Shown piece after piece: positions 1 through 9,436 of a DNA stretch of 64,000 nucleotides; the first letter of the stretch is position 1; every line of letters starts with the position of its first letter. Under the pieces are notes generated by a model that saw only the letters and a list, made by a program, of their open reading frames with translations, was not told the DNA's origin and searched no databases. Both the position numbers and the translations under genes were made by a program. The stretch lies in assembly GCA_023953835.1 (NCBI GenBank), contig JAMLJB010000001.1:1488001-1552000 (forward strand). Direction: 5' to 3'. The stretch comes from Rhizobiaceae bacterium. Lineage in GTDB: Bacteria > Pseudomonadota > Alphaproteobacteria > Rhizobiales > Rhizobiaceae.

Positions 1-1793
1 ACCGTGCGCCCGCGGCACAACGCTATCGAAACGCCGATGATGCGGTGTCCGGGCTTGGCGTCGATGACGCGAGAGACATCGTCGAGGACCGTCGAATAGT
101 TGCGCGTCACACCCGTCACCACCGCGTCGGCGTCGCCCAGCGCCACCATGGTGGCTGCAAAGTGGTTGCGGTCGTTGTTGACGAGCCGCTGGCAGTCCCG
201 GAACAGAAACCCCTTGCGCTGCAACCGTTCGTACAGGTGGTCCGCATAGACGGCGTTGCGGCGCGACAACCTCGCATTGATGATCTCGATGCCTGCCTTG
301 TTGATGTCGACGCCGGCCTGCCGCGCGCTCTCCTTGATCTGCTCCTCGCGTCCGACCAGAATCGCCGTGCCGAGCCGCTGGTTGACGAAGGAAACAGCGG
401 CGCGCATCACCTGCTGCTCCTCGCCTTCCGCAAAGACCACCCGCTTCGGCTGGCGACGGACACGGTCATAAATGCGCTGCAGGGTGGAGGCGATCGGATC
501 GCGGCGGGCCGAAAGTTCCTGCGCATATTTGTTGAGATCGATGATGGGGCGGCGGGCGACGCCGCTCTCCATCGCCGCATTCGCAACGGCGACCGGAATG
601 GCCGAGATCAGGCGCGGATCGAACGGAACGGGAATGATGTAGTTCGGTCCGAATTTCGGGCGATTGCCCTGATAGGCGGCGGCAACGTCATCGGGTACGT
701 CCTCCCGGGCGAGCGCGGCGAGCGAGCGGGCGGCGGCGACCTTCATCTGGTCGTTGATCGTCGTGGCGCGCACATCCAGCGCTCCACGGAAAATGTAGGG
801 AAAGCCCAGCACATTGTTGACCTGGTTCGGATAGTCCGAACGCCCCGTCGCCATGATCGCGTCGGTGCGGATTTCGGCCACTTCCTCCGGAGTGATTTCG
901 GGATCGGGATTGGCCATGGCGAAGATGATCGGGTTCTTCGCCATGGACTGCACCATCTTCGGGGTCAGGGCACCCTTGGCGGAAAGGCCGAAGAAAACGT
1001 CCGCGCCTTCCAGCGCTTCCGCCAGCGTGCGAGTGTCGGTCTTGACCGCATGCGCGGACTTCCACTGGTTCATGCCTTCCGTGCGACCCTGATAGACGAC
1101 GCCCTTGGTGTCGCACAGGATCACGTTTTCAGGCGCGAAGCCGAGCGATTTCACCAGTTCGATGCAGGCGATGCCCGCCGCGCCCGCACCGTTGCAGACG
1201 AGTCTGGTGGATTTCATGTCGCGCCCCGTGATCTCCAGCGCGTTGATCAGGCCCGCCGTTGCGATGATCGCGGTGCCATGCTGGTCGTCATGGAAAACCG
1301 GAATATCCATGATCTCGCGCAGCTTCTGCTCGATGATGAAGCAATCGGGGGCCTTGATGTCCTCCAGATTGATGCCGCCGAACGAGGGCCCGAGATAGCG
1401 CACGCAATTGATGAAGGCGTCCGTGTCTTCCGTGTCGACTTCCAGATCGATGGAATCCACGTCGGCAAATCGCTTGAACAGCACCGACTTGCCTTCCATG
1501 ACCGGCTTCGACGCCAGCGCGCCCAGATTGCCGAGTCCGAGGATCGCGGTCCCGTTCGAGATCACCGCCACCATGTTGCCGCGCGTGGTGTAGTCGAAGG
1601 CGCGCGACGGGTCCTCGGCGATGGCTTTGACCGGGACGGCCACGCCGGGTGAATAGGCGAGCGACAGGTCGCGCTGCGTCGCCATCGGTTTGGTCGGGCT
1701 GATTTCGAGCTTCCCGGGCCGTCCGGATGCGTGGAAGTCGAGCGCTTCTTCAGCGGTAACGGATGGTCCCGCCTGGTCTGTCTTTCGTGCCAT
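1..1793 (-). CDS. maeB: NADP-type malic enzyme with C-terminal phosphotransacetylase-like domain (partial)
   Basis: Oxidatively decarboxylates malate to pyruvate, linking the TCA cycle to gluconeogenesis and acetyl-CoA supply. The minus-strand frame opens with ATG at 1793, with AAGGA about ten bases upstream, and stays open to the left edge of the window, giving about 597 residues. The N-terminus contains the family segment LEISPTKPMATQRDLSLAYS. The catalytic and nucleotide-binding malic domains follow, with segments such as GAGAAG-type dinucleotide context and FAMANPDPEITPEE. A phosphotransacetylase-like tail begins near residue 450 (RVVFAEGEE). Full-length MaeB proteins are roughly 750-770 residues, so the last part of the PTA-like domain lies outside the window. 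It diverges from mutS across a gap of about 160 bp. A 535-residue plus-strand frame over the same bases is only an antisense shadow. Confidence 0.93.
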   Translation of the reverse strand, partial: MARKTDQAGPSVTAEEALDFHASGRPGKLEISPTKPMATQRDLSLAYSPGVAVPVKAIAEDPSRAFDYTTRGNMVAVISNGTAILGLGNLGALASKPVMEGKSVLFKRFADVDSIDLEVDTEDTDAFINCVRYLGPSFGGINLEDIKAPDCFIIEQKLREIMDIPVFHDDQHGTAIIATAGLINALEITGRDMKSTRLVCNGAGAAGIACIELVKSLGFAPENVILCDTKGVVYQGRTEGMNQWKSAHAVKTDTRTLAEALEGADVFFGLSAKGALTPKMVQSMAKNPIIFAMANPDPEITPEEVAEIRTDAIMATGRSDYPNQVNNVLGFPYIFRGALDVRATTINDQMKVAAARSLAALAREDVPDDVAAAYQGNRPKFGPNYIIPVPFDPRLISAIPVAVANAAMESGVARRPIIDLNKYAQELSARRDPIASTLQRIYDRVRRQPKRVVFAEGEEQQVMRAAVSFVNQRLGTAILVGREEQIKESARQAGVDINKAGIEIINARLSRRNAVYADHLYERLQRKGFLFRDCQRLVNNDRNHFAATMVALGDADAVVTGVTRNYSTVLDDVSRVIDAKPGHRIIGVSIALCRGRT

Positions 1794-1956
1794 GAATGTG
1801 CGTTTCCTTACCCATGCCGTGCATTGCGGCAGTGCTTTTTTGTGGAGCGTCGAGGAATAAGGCTACACTTGACGGAAAGGAAGGGCCAAGCAGGAAGAAT
1901 GGAATTTATCGCAGAACATTTGCGACCGTTGAACGTGGGCCTCGCGCCGTGACGAC

Positions 1957-4656
1957 ATGCTGAACGCATCCGCCATTGACAGCGCACGGCTCTCGGCTGC
2001 GGGCGCGACGCCGATGATGGAGCAATATATCGAGATCAAGGCGGCGAACCAGGATTCGCTGCTGTTCTACCGCATGGGCGATTTCTACGAGTTGTTCTTC
2101 GATGACGCCGAAAAGGCAAGTCGGGCACTCGGCATCGTCCTGACCAAGCGCGGCAAGCATCAGGGTGAGGATATCCCGATGTGCGGCGTTCCGATCCATG
2201 CTGCCGACGACTATCTGCAAAAGCTGATCGGGCTCGGTTTTCGCGTCGCCGTCTGCGAGCAGATCGAGGACCCGGCGGAAGCCAAAAAGCGCGGCTCGAA
2301 ATCGGTCGTCAGGCGCGACGTGGTGCGACTGGTGACGCCCGGCACCATTACGGAGGACAAGCTCCTCGATCCGGCCCAGAGCAATTTCCTGATGGCGGTG
2401 GGGCGCATCAAGAGTTCGCCGGAGGATATTTTCGGGCTCGCATGGATCGATATTTCCACCGGCTCCTTCCGTGTCGCGGAAACGAATGCGGACCGCCTGC
2501 TGGCCGATATCTTGCGCATCGACCCGCGTGAGGTCATCGTGGCGGAACCTGTCTTCTACGACGCGGCACTCAAGCACGTGATCGATGTGCTGGGACGCAC
2601 GGCAAGCCCGGTGCCCGGCTCGCTTTTCGAATCGTCCGGCGCAGCGGGCCGCATCGCCCATTTCTTCGGCGTCGTTACGCCCGACAGTTTCGGCGCGTTT
2701 TCGCGCGCCGAGCTTTCAGCCGTCGCGGGCGCGATCGCCTATGTGGAAAAGACGCAGAAGGCGGAGCGCCCTCCGCTCGCCCGTCCCGAGCGCGAGCAGA
2801 GCGCCTCCTCGCTGTTCATCGATCCGGCCACGCGCGGCAATCTGGAACTGGTGCGCGCCATGAATGGCGGACGGGACGGCTCGCTGTTCAAGGCGATCGA
2901 CCGGACGCTGACCGGCGGCGGCGGACGCATGCTTGCCGAACGACTTATGTCGCCGCTGACCGACCCCGCCGCAATCGGCGCGCGGCTGGATTCGATTGCG
3001 TTCTTCCTCGGCGAGCCGCGCCTTTGCGAGGCTGTACGCATGTTACTCAAGGGTGTCGCCGACATGCCGCGCGCGCTGTCGCGGCTGGCGCTCAATCGCG
3101 GAGGCCCACGCGACCTCGGCGCGCTGCGCGCGGGCATGGAGGCGGCGGCGAGCCTCGGCGAAGTGCTGGCGGGTTCGGTCGCGCCGGTCGAGATCGCGCG
3201 CGCGGTTGCTGCATTGCGGGCCCTGCCCGCCGATTTCGCGGCGAATCTTTCCGCCGCGCTCGACGACGAACTCCCGCTTCTGAAGCGTGACGGTGGTTTT
3301 GTACGCGCCGGCCATGATGCCGAGCTGGACGAGATGCGGGCGCTGCGCGACGAGTCGCGCCGCGTGATCGCGGGCATGGAGCGCGACCTGATCGAGGAAA
3401 CCGGCATCCGCTCGCTCAAGATCCGTCACAACAACGTGCTTGGCTATTACATCGAGGTGACGTCGAACAACCAGTCCGCACTGAACGGTTCGGACGACGC
3501 CAAGGGCCGCTTCATCCATCGCCAGACCATGGCGAACGCCATGCGGTTCACCACCACGGAACTCGCCGACCTTGAGACGCGCATCGCCAACGCCGCCGAC
3601 CGGGCGCTGGCCATCGAGCAGCGCGTATTCGACGCGCTGACCGCCGAGGCGGTGGGCCACGCAGACGCCTTGCGCGCGGGAGCCGAGGCCATTGCGGCGC
3701 TGGATGTTTCGGCGGCGCTGGCCGTGCTGGCGCAGGCCGAAACCTACTGCCGCCCCACTGTGGATTCCAGCCTCGCCTTCCGGATCGAGGGGGGCCGCCA
3801 TCCGGTGGTAGAACAGGCGCTGCGTCGCGCCGCCGAAGCACCCTTCGTGGCGAACGATTGCGATCTTTCACCTACGAACAATGACCGTCACGGCGCGATC
3901 TGGTTGTTGACCGGCCCGAACATGGGCGGCAAGTCGACCTTCCTGCGCCAGAACGCGCTGATCGCAATCATGGCCCAGATGGGTTCGTTCGTGCCCGCGC
4001 AGGCTGCCCATATCGGCGTGGTGGACCGGCTGTTCTCGCGCGTGGGTGCTTCCGACGACCTGGCGCGCGGACGTTCGACCTTCATGGTCGAGATGGTGGA
4101 GACTGCCGCGATCCTCAACCAGGCGGGCGAGCGAGCGCTGGTCATTCTCGACGAAATCGGGCGCGGTACGGCAACCTTCGACGGGCTGTCGATTGCCTGG
4201 GCAGCGGTCGAATATCTGCACGAGCAGAACCGTTGCCGCGCAATCTTCGCGACGCATTTCCACGAGATCACCGCGCTTTCGGCGAAGCTGCCGCGCCTGC
4301 ACAACGTGACCATGCGTGTGAAGGAATGGGAAGGCGATGTCGTTTTCCTCCACGAGGTCGCCATGGGCGCAGCCGACCGCAGCTACGGCGTGCAGGTCGC
4401 GAAGCTCGCCGGCCTGCCGGACGCCGTGGTCCGGCGCGCCCGCGACGTATTGCACCAGCTTGAGCAAGGCGAGGTCGCGGGAAAGGCCGACAGGATGCTC
4501 GACGATCTGCCCCTGTTCTCCGCAGCAGCGAGGACCGAAGCGCCGAAACCTGCGAAGAATGACGGCGTGCGCGATGCGCTCGGAGCGATCAACCCCGACG
4601 AACTGACCCCGCGTGCAGCGCTCGACGCACTGTATCGGCTGAAAAGTTTGATGTAG
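1957..4656 (+). CDS. mutS: DNA mismatch repair ATPase MutS
   Basis: Recognises mismatches and small loops and starts MutL-dependent repair. The 899-residue length is normal for the family. The mismatch-reading F-x-E motif is F43 and E45 in [11 protein letters not shown]. The lever and clamp domains occupy the middle. The ATPase has Walker [10 protein letters not shown] near residue 653, Walker [16 protein letters not shown] near 728, and the ATHFHEIT switch. The C-terminus has the short helix-turn-helix used in dimerisation ([19 protein letters not shown]). The start was taken at the ATG at 1957; a second methionine pair at residues 20-21 (MMEQYIEIK) is where many homologues begin to align, so the first 20 residues are less certain. 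It converges on ligD with only 12 bp between the two stops. Confidence 0.97.
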   Translation: MLNASAIDSARLSAAGATPMMEQYIEIKAANQDSLLFYRMGDFYELFFDDAEKASRALGIVLTKRGKHQGEDIPMCGVPIHAADDYLQKLIGLGFRVAVCEQIEDPAEAKKRGSKSVVRRDVVRLVTPGTITEDKLLDPAQSNFLMAVGRIKSSPEDIFGLAWIDISTGSFRVAETNADRLLADILRIDPREVIVAEPVFYDAALKHVIDVLGRTASPVPGSLFESSGAAGRIAHFFGVVTPDSFGAFSRAELSAVAGAIAYVEKTQKAERPPLARPEREQSASSLFIDPATRGNLELVRAMNGGRDGSLFKAIDRTLTGGGGRMLAERLMSPLTDPAAIGARLDSIAFFLGEPRLCEAVRMLLKGVADMPRALSRLALNRGGPRDLGALRAGMEAAASLGEVLAGSVAPVEIARAVAALRALPADFAANLSAALDDELPLLKRDGGFVRAGHDAELDEMRALRDESRRVIAGMERDLIEETGIRSLKIRHNNVLGYYIEVTSNNQSALNGSDDAKGRFIHRQTMANAMRFTTTELADLETRIANAADRALAIEQRVFDALTAEAVGHADALRAGAEAIAALDVSAALAVLAQAETYCRPTVDSSLAFRIEGGRHPVVEQALRRAAEAPFVANDCDLSPTNNDRHGAIWLLTGPNMGGKSTFLRQNALIAIMAQMGSFVPAQAAHIGVVDRLFSRVGASDDLARGRSTFMVEMVETAAILNQAGERALVILDEIGRGTATFDGLSIAWAAVEYLHEQNRCRAIFATHFHEITALSAKLPRLHNVTMRVKEWEGDVVFLHEVAMGAADRSYGVQVAKLAGLPDAVVRRARDVLHQLEQGEVAGKADRMLDDLPLFSAAARTEAPKPAKNDGVRDALGAINPDELTPRAALDALYRLKSLM

Positions 4657-4668
4657 CAGTCTTTTTTC

Positions 4669-7143
4669 TCACCCCGGCAGTTTTCGCCCCGCTTCGAAGA
4701 ACCCTTCCCACGGATCGGCTGCCTTGATTCGCCTCTCGACTTCTGCAAGTTCGGTCATGGAAAACGCGTTGGGCGGCAACCCTTTTTCGATGTCCGCCCA
4801 GGGAACAGGAAGCGACACCGTCGCGCCCTTCTTCGCCCGCGACGAGTAGGGCGCAACCGTTGTCGAGCCGCGGCCATTGCGCAGGTAGTCTATGAAAATG
4901 CGTCCCTTCCGCGCCGCCTTGGACAAGGTCGCCGTGTATTTTTCCGGCGCGCATTGCTCCATGGCTTTCGCGAACCGATGCGCGAACTCCTTCACCACGT
5001 CCCACCCGGCGGACGGTTTGAGCGGCACCAGCACATGGTATCCCTTGCCGCCGGAGGGCTTCACGAAGTTCGCCAGCCCGAGATCGTCCAGACGTGCGCG
5101 CACATCCAGCGTCGCGGCAATGACATCCTCGACCGAAAGCCCTTCATCAGGATCGAGATCGAATATGATCTGGTCGGGGCGTTCAATCTCGGCGGTCGTG
5201 CTGCCCCAGATGTGAACCTCCACCACCCCGAGTTGCACCAGCGCAGCGAGCCCGTCGAAGTCGCGGATGAACAGCAATTCCTCGCCGTCCTTCGCGTCCT
5301 TCATCACGCCTACGGCCTCGTCCATTCCCTTCGACGCATGCTTCTGGAAAAAGCGCTGCTTGCCGATTCCGTCAGGCGCGCGGACAAGGCTAAGGGGCCG
5401 CTCAACGACAAATGGCTTCATGCGCGGCCACACCAGCGCGTAGTAGTCCAGCAGGGCCTGCTTGGTGACCCCTTCGTCAGGCCAAAGCGGCTTGTCGGGA
5501 TTGGAAAGCGTCACCGACGTCTCGACCTTCGCCGGTGAACGTTCGACGGCACGTGACGCATCGTCCTTCGGCCTTTCCTCCACGACTTCCTTCGCCGGTT
5601 TGTCTTCGCGAAGCCCCTGATAGGAGGCATGGCGCAGAATACCATCCTGCGTCCATGCGCGAAACTCGATCTCCGCAACCAGTTCGGGGCGCACCCAGAC
5701 CGCGCCCTTCTGGCGACTGCCCTCACCGGAGAAGGCAGGGCTTTCCACCCGCAGCTTTTTCAGCCGCGCCAACAGATCGTCGCCGGACGCCACGGTGAAA
5801 CCCGTGCCCACGCGCCCGGCATATCTGAGCCTGCCTTTTTCGTTGTACCCGACCAGCAGCGACCGCAGGCCGCGCCCCGTTGATTCCGATGGCAGGTAGC
5901 CGAGGATCACGAATTCCTGACGCTGCGTGCATTTCGATTTGATCCATGAGGGCGAACGCCCGCTCGCATAGGGCGCGTCCGCCTGCTTCGAAACCACACC
6001 TTCGAGCCCGAGCCGGCAGGCATGCTTAAGCATCATGCTGCCCGGTTGCACAAAATGATCGCTGTAGCGAAGGGGCGAATTCTCCGCCTCCGGCCCGAGC
6101 AAATCCTTCAAGGCCGCTTTTCGCTCGATCAGCGGCTCCTTGCGCAAGTCCGACCCGTCCAGCCAGAGAAGATCGAACAGGTAGTAGGTCAGCGCATCGC
6201 CGTCGCCCGACGACAGCGCCTGCTGCAACCGCGAAAAGGATGTGCCGCCGGTCTCATCCAGCGCCACCACTTCGCCGTCGAGAATGGCATCGCTGCAATC
6301 GAGCGCCGCCAGTGCGCCCGCAATCCCCTTTCCGAACTTTCCGGTCCAGTCCAGTCCGGTGCGCGTCAGCAGACGAACCTTCCCGCCCGCGATATGCGCC
6401 TGCATGCGGTAGCCGTCGAATTTGACCTCATGGAGCCATTCCTTGCCCTCGGGCGCATCGCTTTTCAGTGTGGCGAGGCAGGGTGGAATGAAGTCGGGCA
6501 TCGGAGCGGTGACCGCCTTTCGCGTCGTGGTGGGGGCGGATTTGCCTTTCCTGCGTCCCGCCTTCGGCGTCTTGCCCTCGGCGATGTCCTCGACCGAAAG
6601 CCCGGAAACCACTGAGCGCGGCTCTTCCTCCAGAATATCACCTTCGGGCCGCGCGGCGGAATCCTCCGCCTTGATGAGCAGCCAGTTGTCGCGCTTTTCA
6701 CCCTTGCGCGGCTTCAACCGCACCAGATGCCAGCCGCCATGCAGTTTCTGGCCATCCAGTTCGAAGGAGATATGTCCCTTCTTCATGCCTTGGATCGGAT
6801 CGCCTTCCGGCTTCCACGACCCTTCGTCCCAGACGATCACCTCGCCCGCGCCGTAGTTCCCTTTCGGGATCGTTCCTTCGAATGTTCCGTAGTCATAGGG
6901 ATGGTCCTCGACATGGACCGCCAACCGCTTTTCCGAGGGATCGAGGCTTGGCCCGCGGGTGACGGCCCAGCTCCACAGCACACCGTCGTGCTCGAGCCTC
7001 AGATCATAGTGCAGGCGGGTCGCCGCGTGCTTGTGAATGACGAATTTGCCGCCCCCTTCCTTGCGGCTTGAAACAATCCCCGGCGGTTCGCGCGTCTGCG
7101 AAAAATCGCGCTTCTGCCGGTATGTCTGAAGAGGATCGGCCAC
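4669..7143 (-). CDS. ligD: Multifunctional NHEJ DNA ligase LigD
   Basis: ATP-dependent ligase for bacterial non-homologous end joining; it processes, fills and seals double-strand breaks held by Ku. All three modules are present in 824 residues. The 3'-phosphoesterase domain spans residues 33-160 (HKHAATRLHYDLRLEHDG, HVEDHPYDYGTFEG). The adenylyltransferase/ligase domain follows with nucleotidyl lysine K241 in EVKFDGYR. The archaeo-eukaryotic primase-type polymerase domain is C-terminal, from about 545, with the FDLDPD metal site near 661, then SGGKGYHVLVPL and IFIDYLRN. The order phosphoesterase-ligase-polymerase is the usual proteobacterial arrangement. The gene follows ku with a 3-bp gap on the same strand, so the two are surely cotranscribed. 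Confidence 0.96.
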   Translation of the reverse strand: MADPLQTYRQKRDFSQTREPPGIVSSRKEGGGKFVIHKHAATRLHYDLRLEHDGVLWSWAVTRGPSLDPSEKRLAVHVEDHPYDYGTFEGTIPKGNYGAGEVIVWDEGSWKPEGDPIQGMKKGHISFELDGQKLHGGWHLVRLKPRKGEKRDNWLLIKAEDSAARPEGDILEEEPRSVVSGLSVEDIAEGKTPKAGRRKGKSAPTTTRKAVTAPMPDFIPPCLATLKSDAPEGKEWLHEVKFDGYRMQAHIAGGKVRLLTRTGLDWTGKFGKGIAGALAALDCSDAILDGEVVALDETGGTSFSRLQQALSSGDGDALTYYLFDLLWLDGSDLRKEPLIERKAALKDLLGPEAENSPLRYSDHFVQPGSMMLKHACRLGLEGVVSKQADAPYASGRSPSWIKSKCTQRQEFVILGYLPSESTGRGLRSLLVGYNEKGRLRYAGRVGTGFTVASGDDLLARLKKLRVESPAFSGEGSRQKGAVWVRPELVAEIEFRAWTQDGILRHASYQGLREDKPAKEVVEERPKDDASRAVERSPAKVETSVTLSNPDKPLWPDEGVTKQALLDYYALVWPRMKPFVVERPLSLVRAPDGIGKQRFFQKHASKGMDEAVGVMKDAKDGEELLFIRDFDGLAALVQLGVVEVHIWGSTTAEIERPDQIIFDLDPDEGLSVEDVIAATLDVRARLDDLGLANFVKPSGGKGYHVLVPLKPSAGWDVVKEFAHRFAKAMEQCAPEKYTATLSKAARKGRIFIDYLRNGRGSTTVAPYSSRAKKGATVSLPVPWADIEKGLPPNAFSMTELAEVERRIKAADPWEGFFEAGRKLPG

Positions 7144-7146
7144 GGC

Positions 7147-7977
7147 CTATGCAGCCTTCTTCTTTTTCGATTTCGGCTTGGGCGCGGTGTCTCCGCCGCC
7201 ATCCTCGGCAAGGCTCTTCTTCAGCGCGTCGAAGAGGTTGACCACGTTGGAGGGTTTCGCTGCCTTCTTCGGCGCGGCAATCTTCTTACCGGCCTTCTTC
7301 GCCTTTATCACCTCCAGCAACGCATTCTCATACTTGTCCTCGAATGCGGCCGGATCGAACTTCCCCTTCTTCTTGTCGATGATGTGCTCGGCGAGGTCCA
7401 GCATGTCGGAATCCAGCTTCACCTTCCGGATTTCGTCAAAGACGGTCTCCGGCTTGCGCACAGTGCTCTGGTAGCGCAGCGTCGTCAGCAGCATGCCATT
7501 GTCGAGAGGTTCGATGACAACGGGTCGCTCGCGCCGATAAAGCACGATCCGCGCCAGCGCAGCCATCTTCTTCGCCCGCATCGCGTCGCGGATGACAGCG
7601 AAGGCTTCTTCGGAAACCCTGTCGCCGGGCGCGACATAATAGGGCGTGTCCAGATAGATCTGCTCGATCGAGCTCTTTTCGACGAAGCTTTCCAGACTCA
7701 CCGTATCGGACGATTCGATCTGCGCCGCGTCGAAGTCTTTTTCCTCCATGAGCACGTATTCACCGCCCTCAACCTCATAGCCCTTTACTTGTTCGTCGGT
7801 TTCGACCGGCTTGTCGGTGTCGGCATCCACATAGATGCGCTTCACTCGATTGCCCGTCTTGCGATTCAGGACATGAAAGGAGACTTTTTCGGAGAATGTG
7901 GTGCTGTTTGACAGCTCGATCGCGCAGGTGACGAGCGACAGTTTCAGATAGCCTTTCCAAATGGGACGCGGCGCCAT
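7147..7977 (-). CDS. ku: Non-homologous end-joining protein Ku
   Basis: Homodimeric ring that threads onto DNA ends and recruits LigD. The 276-residue protein starts with the typical MAPRPIWKGYLKLSLV segment and carries the Ku core (RIYVDADTDKPVE, PYYVAPGD, RERPVVIEPLDNGMLLTTLR). It ends in a lysine-rich tail (KKAGKKIAAPKKAAKP and PKPKSKKKKAA) of the kind that contributes to DNA binding and LigD contact in bacterial Ku proteins. An AAGGAGGGAAGG ribosome site sits directly before the ATG. The gene lies 60 bp downstream of the ferritin-like gene, with a GC hairpin in between, and 3 bp upstream of ligD. Confidence 0.96.
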   Translation of the reverse strand: MAPRPIWKGYLKLSLVTCAIELSNSTTFSEKVSFHVLNRKTGNRVKRIYVDADTDKPVETDEQVKGYEVEGGEYVLMEEKDFDAAQIESSDTVSLESFVEKSSIEQIYLDTPYYVAPGDRVSEEAFAVIRDAMRAKKMAALARIVLYRRERPVVIEPLDNGMLLTTLRYQSTVRKPETVFDEIRKVKLDSDMLDLAEHIIDKKKGKFDPAAFEDKYENALLEVIKAKKAGKKIAAPKKAAKPSNVVNLFDALKKSLAEDGGGDTAPKPKSKKKKAA

Positions 7978-8002
7978 CCTTCCCTCCTTGACGCAATGCG
8001 AA

Positions 8003-8026
8003 GCGGCGCGAACTGCTCCGCGCCGC
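8003..8026 (-). other. GC-rich hairpin between the ferritin-like gene and ku
   Basis: GCGGCGCG at 8003-8010 pairs perfectly with CGCGCCGC at 8019-8026 around an 8-nt loop. No T-run follows on the minus strand, so it is unlikely to be an efficient intrinsic terminator. It may attenuate read-through from the upstream gene into ku or stabilise a processed mRNA end. Confidence 0.5.
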
Positions 8027-8037
8027 CTGCGAGATGT

Positions 8038-8544
8038 TTACTCTGCCGCCTGCAGATTGATCTTGCTTTCTGCAAGTTCGGTGAGCTTGCGGTCCGTCGC
8101 CTTCTCCTGATCCAGGTTCTTTTTCAGCACGGACGCGCAGTCGTCGCGACCAAGCTGCTTCGCCCATTCGATCAAGGTGCCGTAGCGTGTTATCTCATAG
8201 TGCTCGACCGCCTGCGCCGCAGCGATAAGCGCGGCATCGAGCACCTGCTTGTCGTCCACCTCGCCGGCAACCTCGTTCGCTTCTTCGAGAATACCGTCAA
8301 TTGCAGGACAGCGCACGGCCTTCGCCTTCACGCCATGCATCTCGAAAACCTGCTCGATATTGGCGATGTGACCCTTGGTTTCCTCAAGGTGCTTCTCGAA
8401 ACCCTTTCGCAAGGTCGGATTGGTCGCCTTGTCGATCATGTCCGGCAGCGCCTTGCTGATCTCCTTTTCTGCGTAATAGATATCCCGCAGCGTATGCACG
8501 AACAGGTCGTCAAACGTTTTGATGTCTTTTGAGAAAAAGCCCAT
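8038..8544 (-). CDS. Ferritin-like protein of the YciE/DUF892 family
   Basis: A 168-residue four-helix-bundle protein of the DUF892 family, whose members are stress-induced and thought to bind a di-iron centre; the exact reaction is not established. The N-terminus FFSKDIKTFDDLFVHTLRDI and the E/H pairs in DIYYAEKEI, HLEETKGHI and AVEHYEITRYGTL match the family. The ATG at 8544 was chosen because AGGAGG lies six bases upstream; the frame extends 15 codons further but without a ribosome site. It is the first gene before ku and ligD on the same strand. A match to the EcfG promoter lies 64 bp upstream of the start, fitting a general-stress role. Confidence 0.85.
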   Translation of the reverse strand: MGFFSKDIKTFDDLFVHTLRDIYYAEKEISKALPDMIDKATNPTLRKGFEKHLEETKGHIANIEQVFEMHGVKAKAVRCPAIDGILEEANEVAGEVDDKQVLDAALIAAAQAVEHYEITRYGTLIEWAKQLGRDDCASVLKKNLDQEKATDRKLTELAESKINLQAAE

Positions 8545-8607
8545 TGTGGCCTCCTGTTTTGAGATTTTTTGGAAATGACGTGCGCGCACCTGCTTTCCTG
8601 CCCTTGC

Positions 8608-8632
8608 AACGCGGCAGCTTGGCCCGGGTTCC
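8608..8632 (-). promoter_or_regulatory. Putative EcfG/RpoE2 (general stress sigma) promoter
   Basis: On the minus strand GGAAC (8632-8628) is followed after exactly 16 bases by CGTT (8611-8608). The consensus for alphaproteobacterial EcfG-type sigma factors is GGAAC-N16/17-CGTT. The site points at the ferritin-like gene, whose ATG is 63 bases downstream of the -10 element, and by read-through at ku-ligD. The spacing and both elements are seen directly; use in the cell is inferred. Confidence 0.6.
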
Positions 8633-8658
8633 GGGATTCATTTCAAAGCGGCGATTTA

Positions 8659-8679
8659 GTGCTGTTGCTAAAACAGCAC
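8659..8679. other. Short perfect hairpin in the intergenic gap
   Basis: GTGCTGTT (8659-8666) and AACAGCAC (8672-8679) form a perfect 8-bp stem with a 5-nt loop, just upstream of the putative stress promoter. It could be an operator or a transcript structure; nothing in the sequence decides between these. Confidence 0.35.
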
Positions 8680-9075
8680 ATCAAACCCGATATGCGCGCC
8701 TACCTCGAAAGAATTAGCTTGAAAGGGCAAAATTCGGCCTTTGCCGGCGTCTTTGGTCGCACCGCATTCACGGTCGATTCACCAGTTGACCGTAAAACTT
8801 CGCTCCATATTCGGAAGGGACATCCGAAGGGGACAGGGCAATGGTTGTGTGGATCAAGGTCGCCCGTTGCGCGACGGCTATTCGTGAGTTTGTAGCTCCA
8901 AGCTATCGACCGGAGCGCCACTACATGCGCGGCCCCGGCCCCGCTTGCGCACGCCGCCTCGGCGGCTCTTTCAGCCAGACGGCAGCGCAGTAAGAACTCC
9001 CTTCCGAAGCCGGATCTCAGGCAGCAGCGCCCGCGCCCGCCTATCGGGCGCGGGTGTCTGTTTTTCAGGCTCCGG
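8680..9075. other. Intergenic stretch without a recognised gene
   Basis: About 400 bp between the stress-promoter region and repeat copy A. Open frames exist on both strands but lack ribosome sites, and I recognise no family in them. No terminator with a T-run was seen here. Confidence 0.5.
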
Positions 9076-9436
9076 CTAGAGCGTTTCACAGTTAGTTTGA
9101 ATCATTCTGTTTGTCGTTTTGGCGCGGCGGTTCACAAGGAAGGGCGCGAAGGACGGGCTGGTTGCCCGGTCGAGCGGCATGACGAAGTGGGTGCCCGCCA
9201 AACGCAAACCCCGCCTGTCGATTTGCCGTCAGGCAAATCGACAATCGGATATTCCCTGCCGAACGCCCTTTCCCATTGCGCAGCAACGGGGGGCGGTCGG
9301 TGGGCCGGGCCGGTTTGCGCCAAATCCTTCGGTCTTTGTCTTGTCCGGGCCACCAGCCCGACCTGCGACAAACCCCTTGGCCTTGCCGCAAACCGTCGCC
9401 GGCAGAATGCTTCAAACTAACTGCGAAACGCTCTAG
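9076..9436. repeat. Palindromic intergenic repeat, copy A (CTAG-ended, 361 bp)
   Basis: Both ends begin with CTAG and form a 34-bp terminal inverted repeat (9076-9109 against 9403-9436) with two mismatches. The interior aligns, in inverted orientation, with the copy at 59744-60016. Copy A has roughly 90 extra bases in the middle. These include a perfect 11-bp stem, GTCGATTTGCC with GGCAAATCGAC, over a 4-nt loop at about 9216-9241. The right-hand CTAG contains the TAG stop of cysK. The architecture resembles non-autonomous intergenic elements of rhizobia (RIME-like). No transposase gene is present. Frames inside it are open on both strands but are judged non-coding. Confidence 0.85.

Noticed and set aside
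45..1652. 535-residue plus-strand open frame
   Set aside because: It is antisense to the malic enzyme gene, has no ribosome site or family resemblance, and is Arg/His-rich as expected for a high-GC shadow frame.
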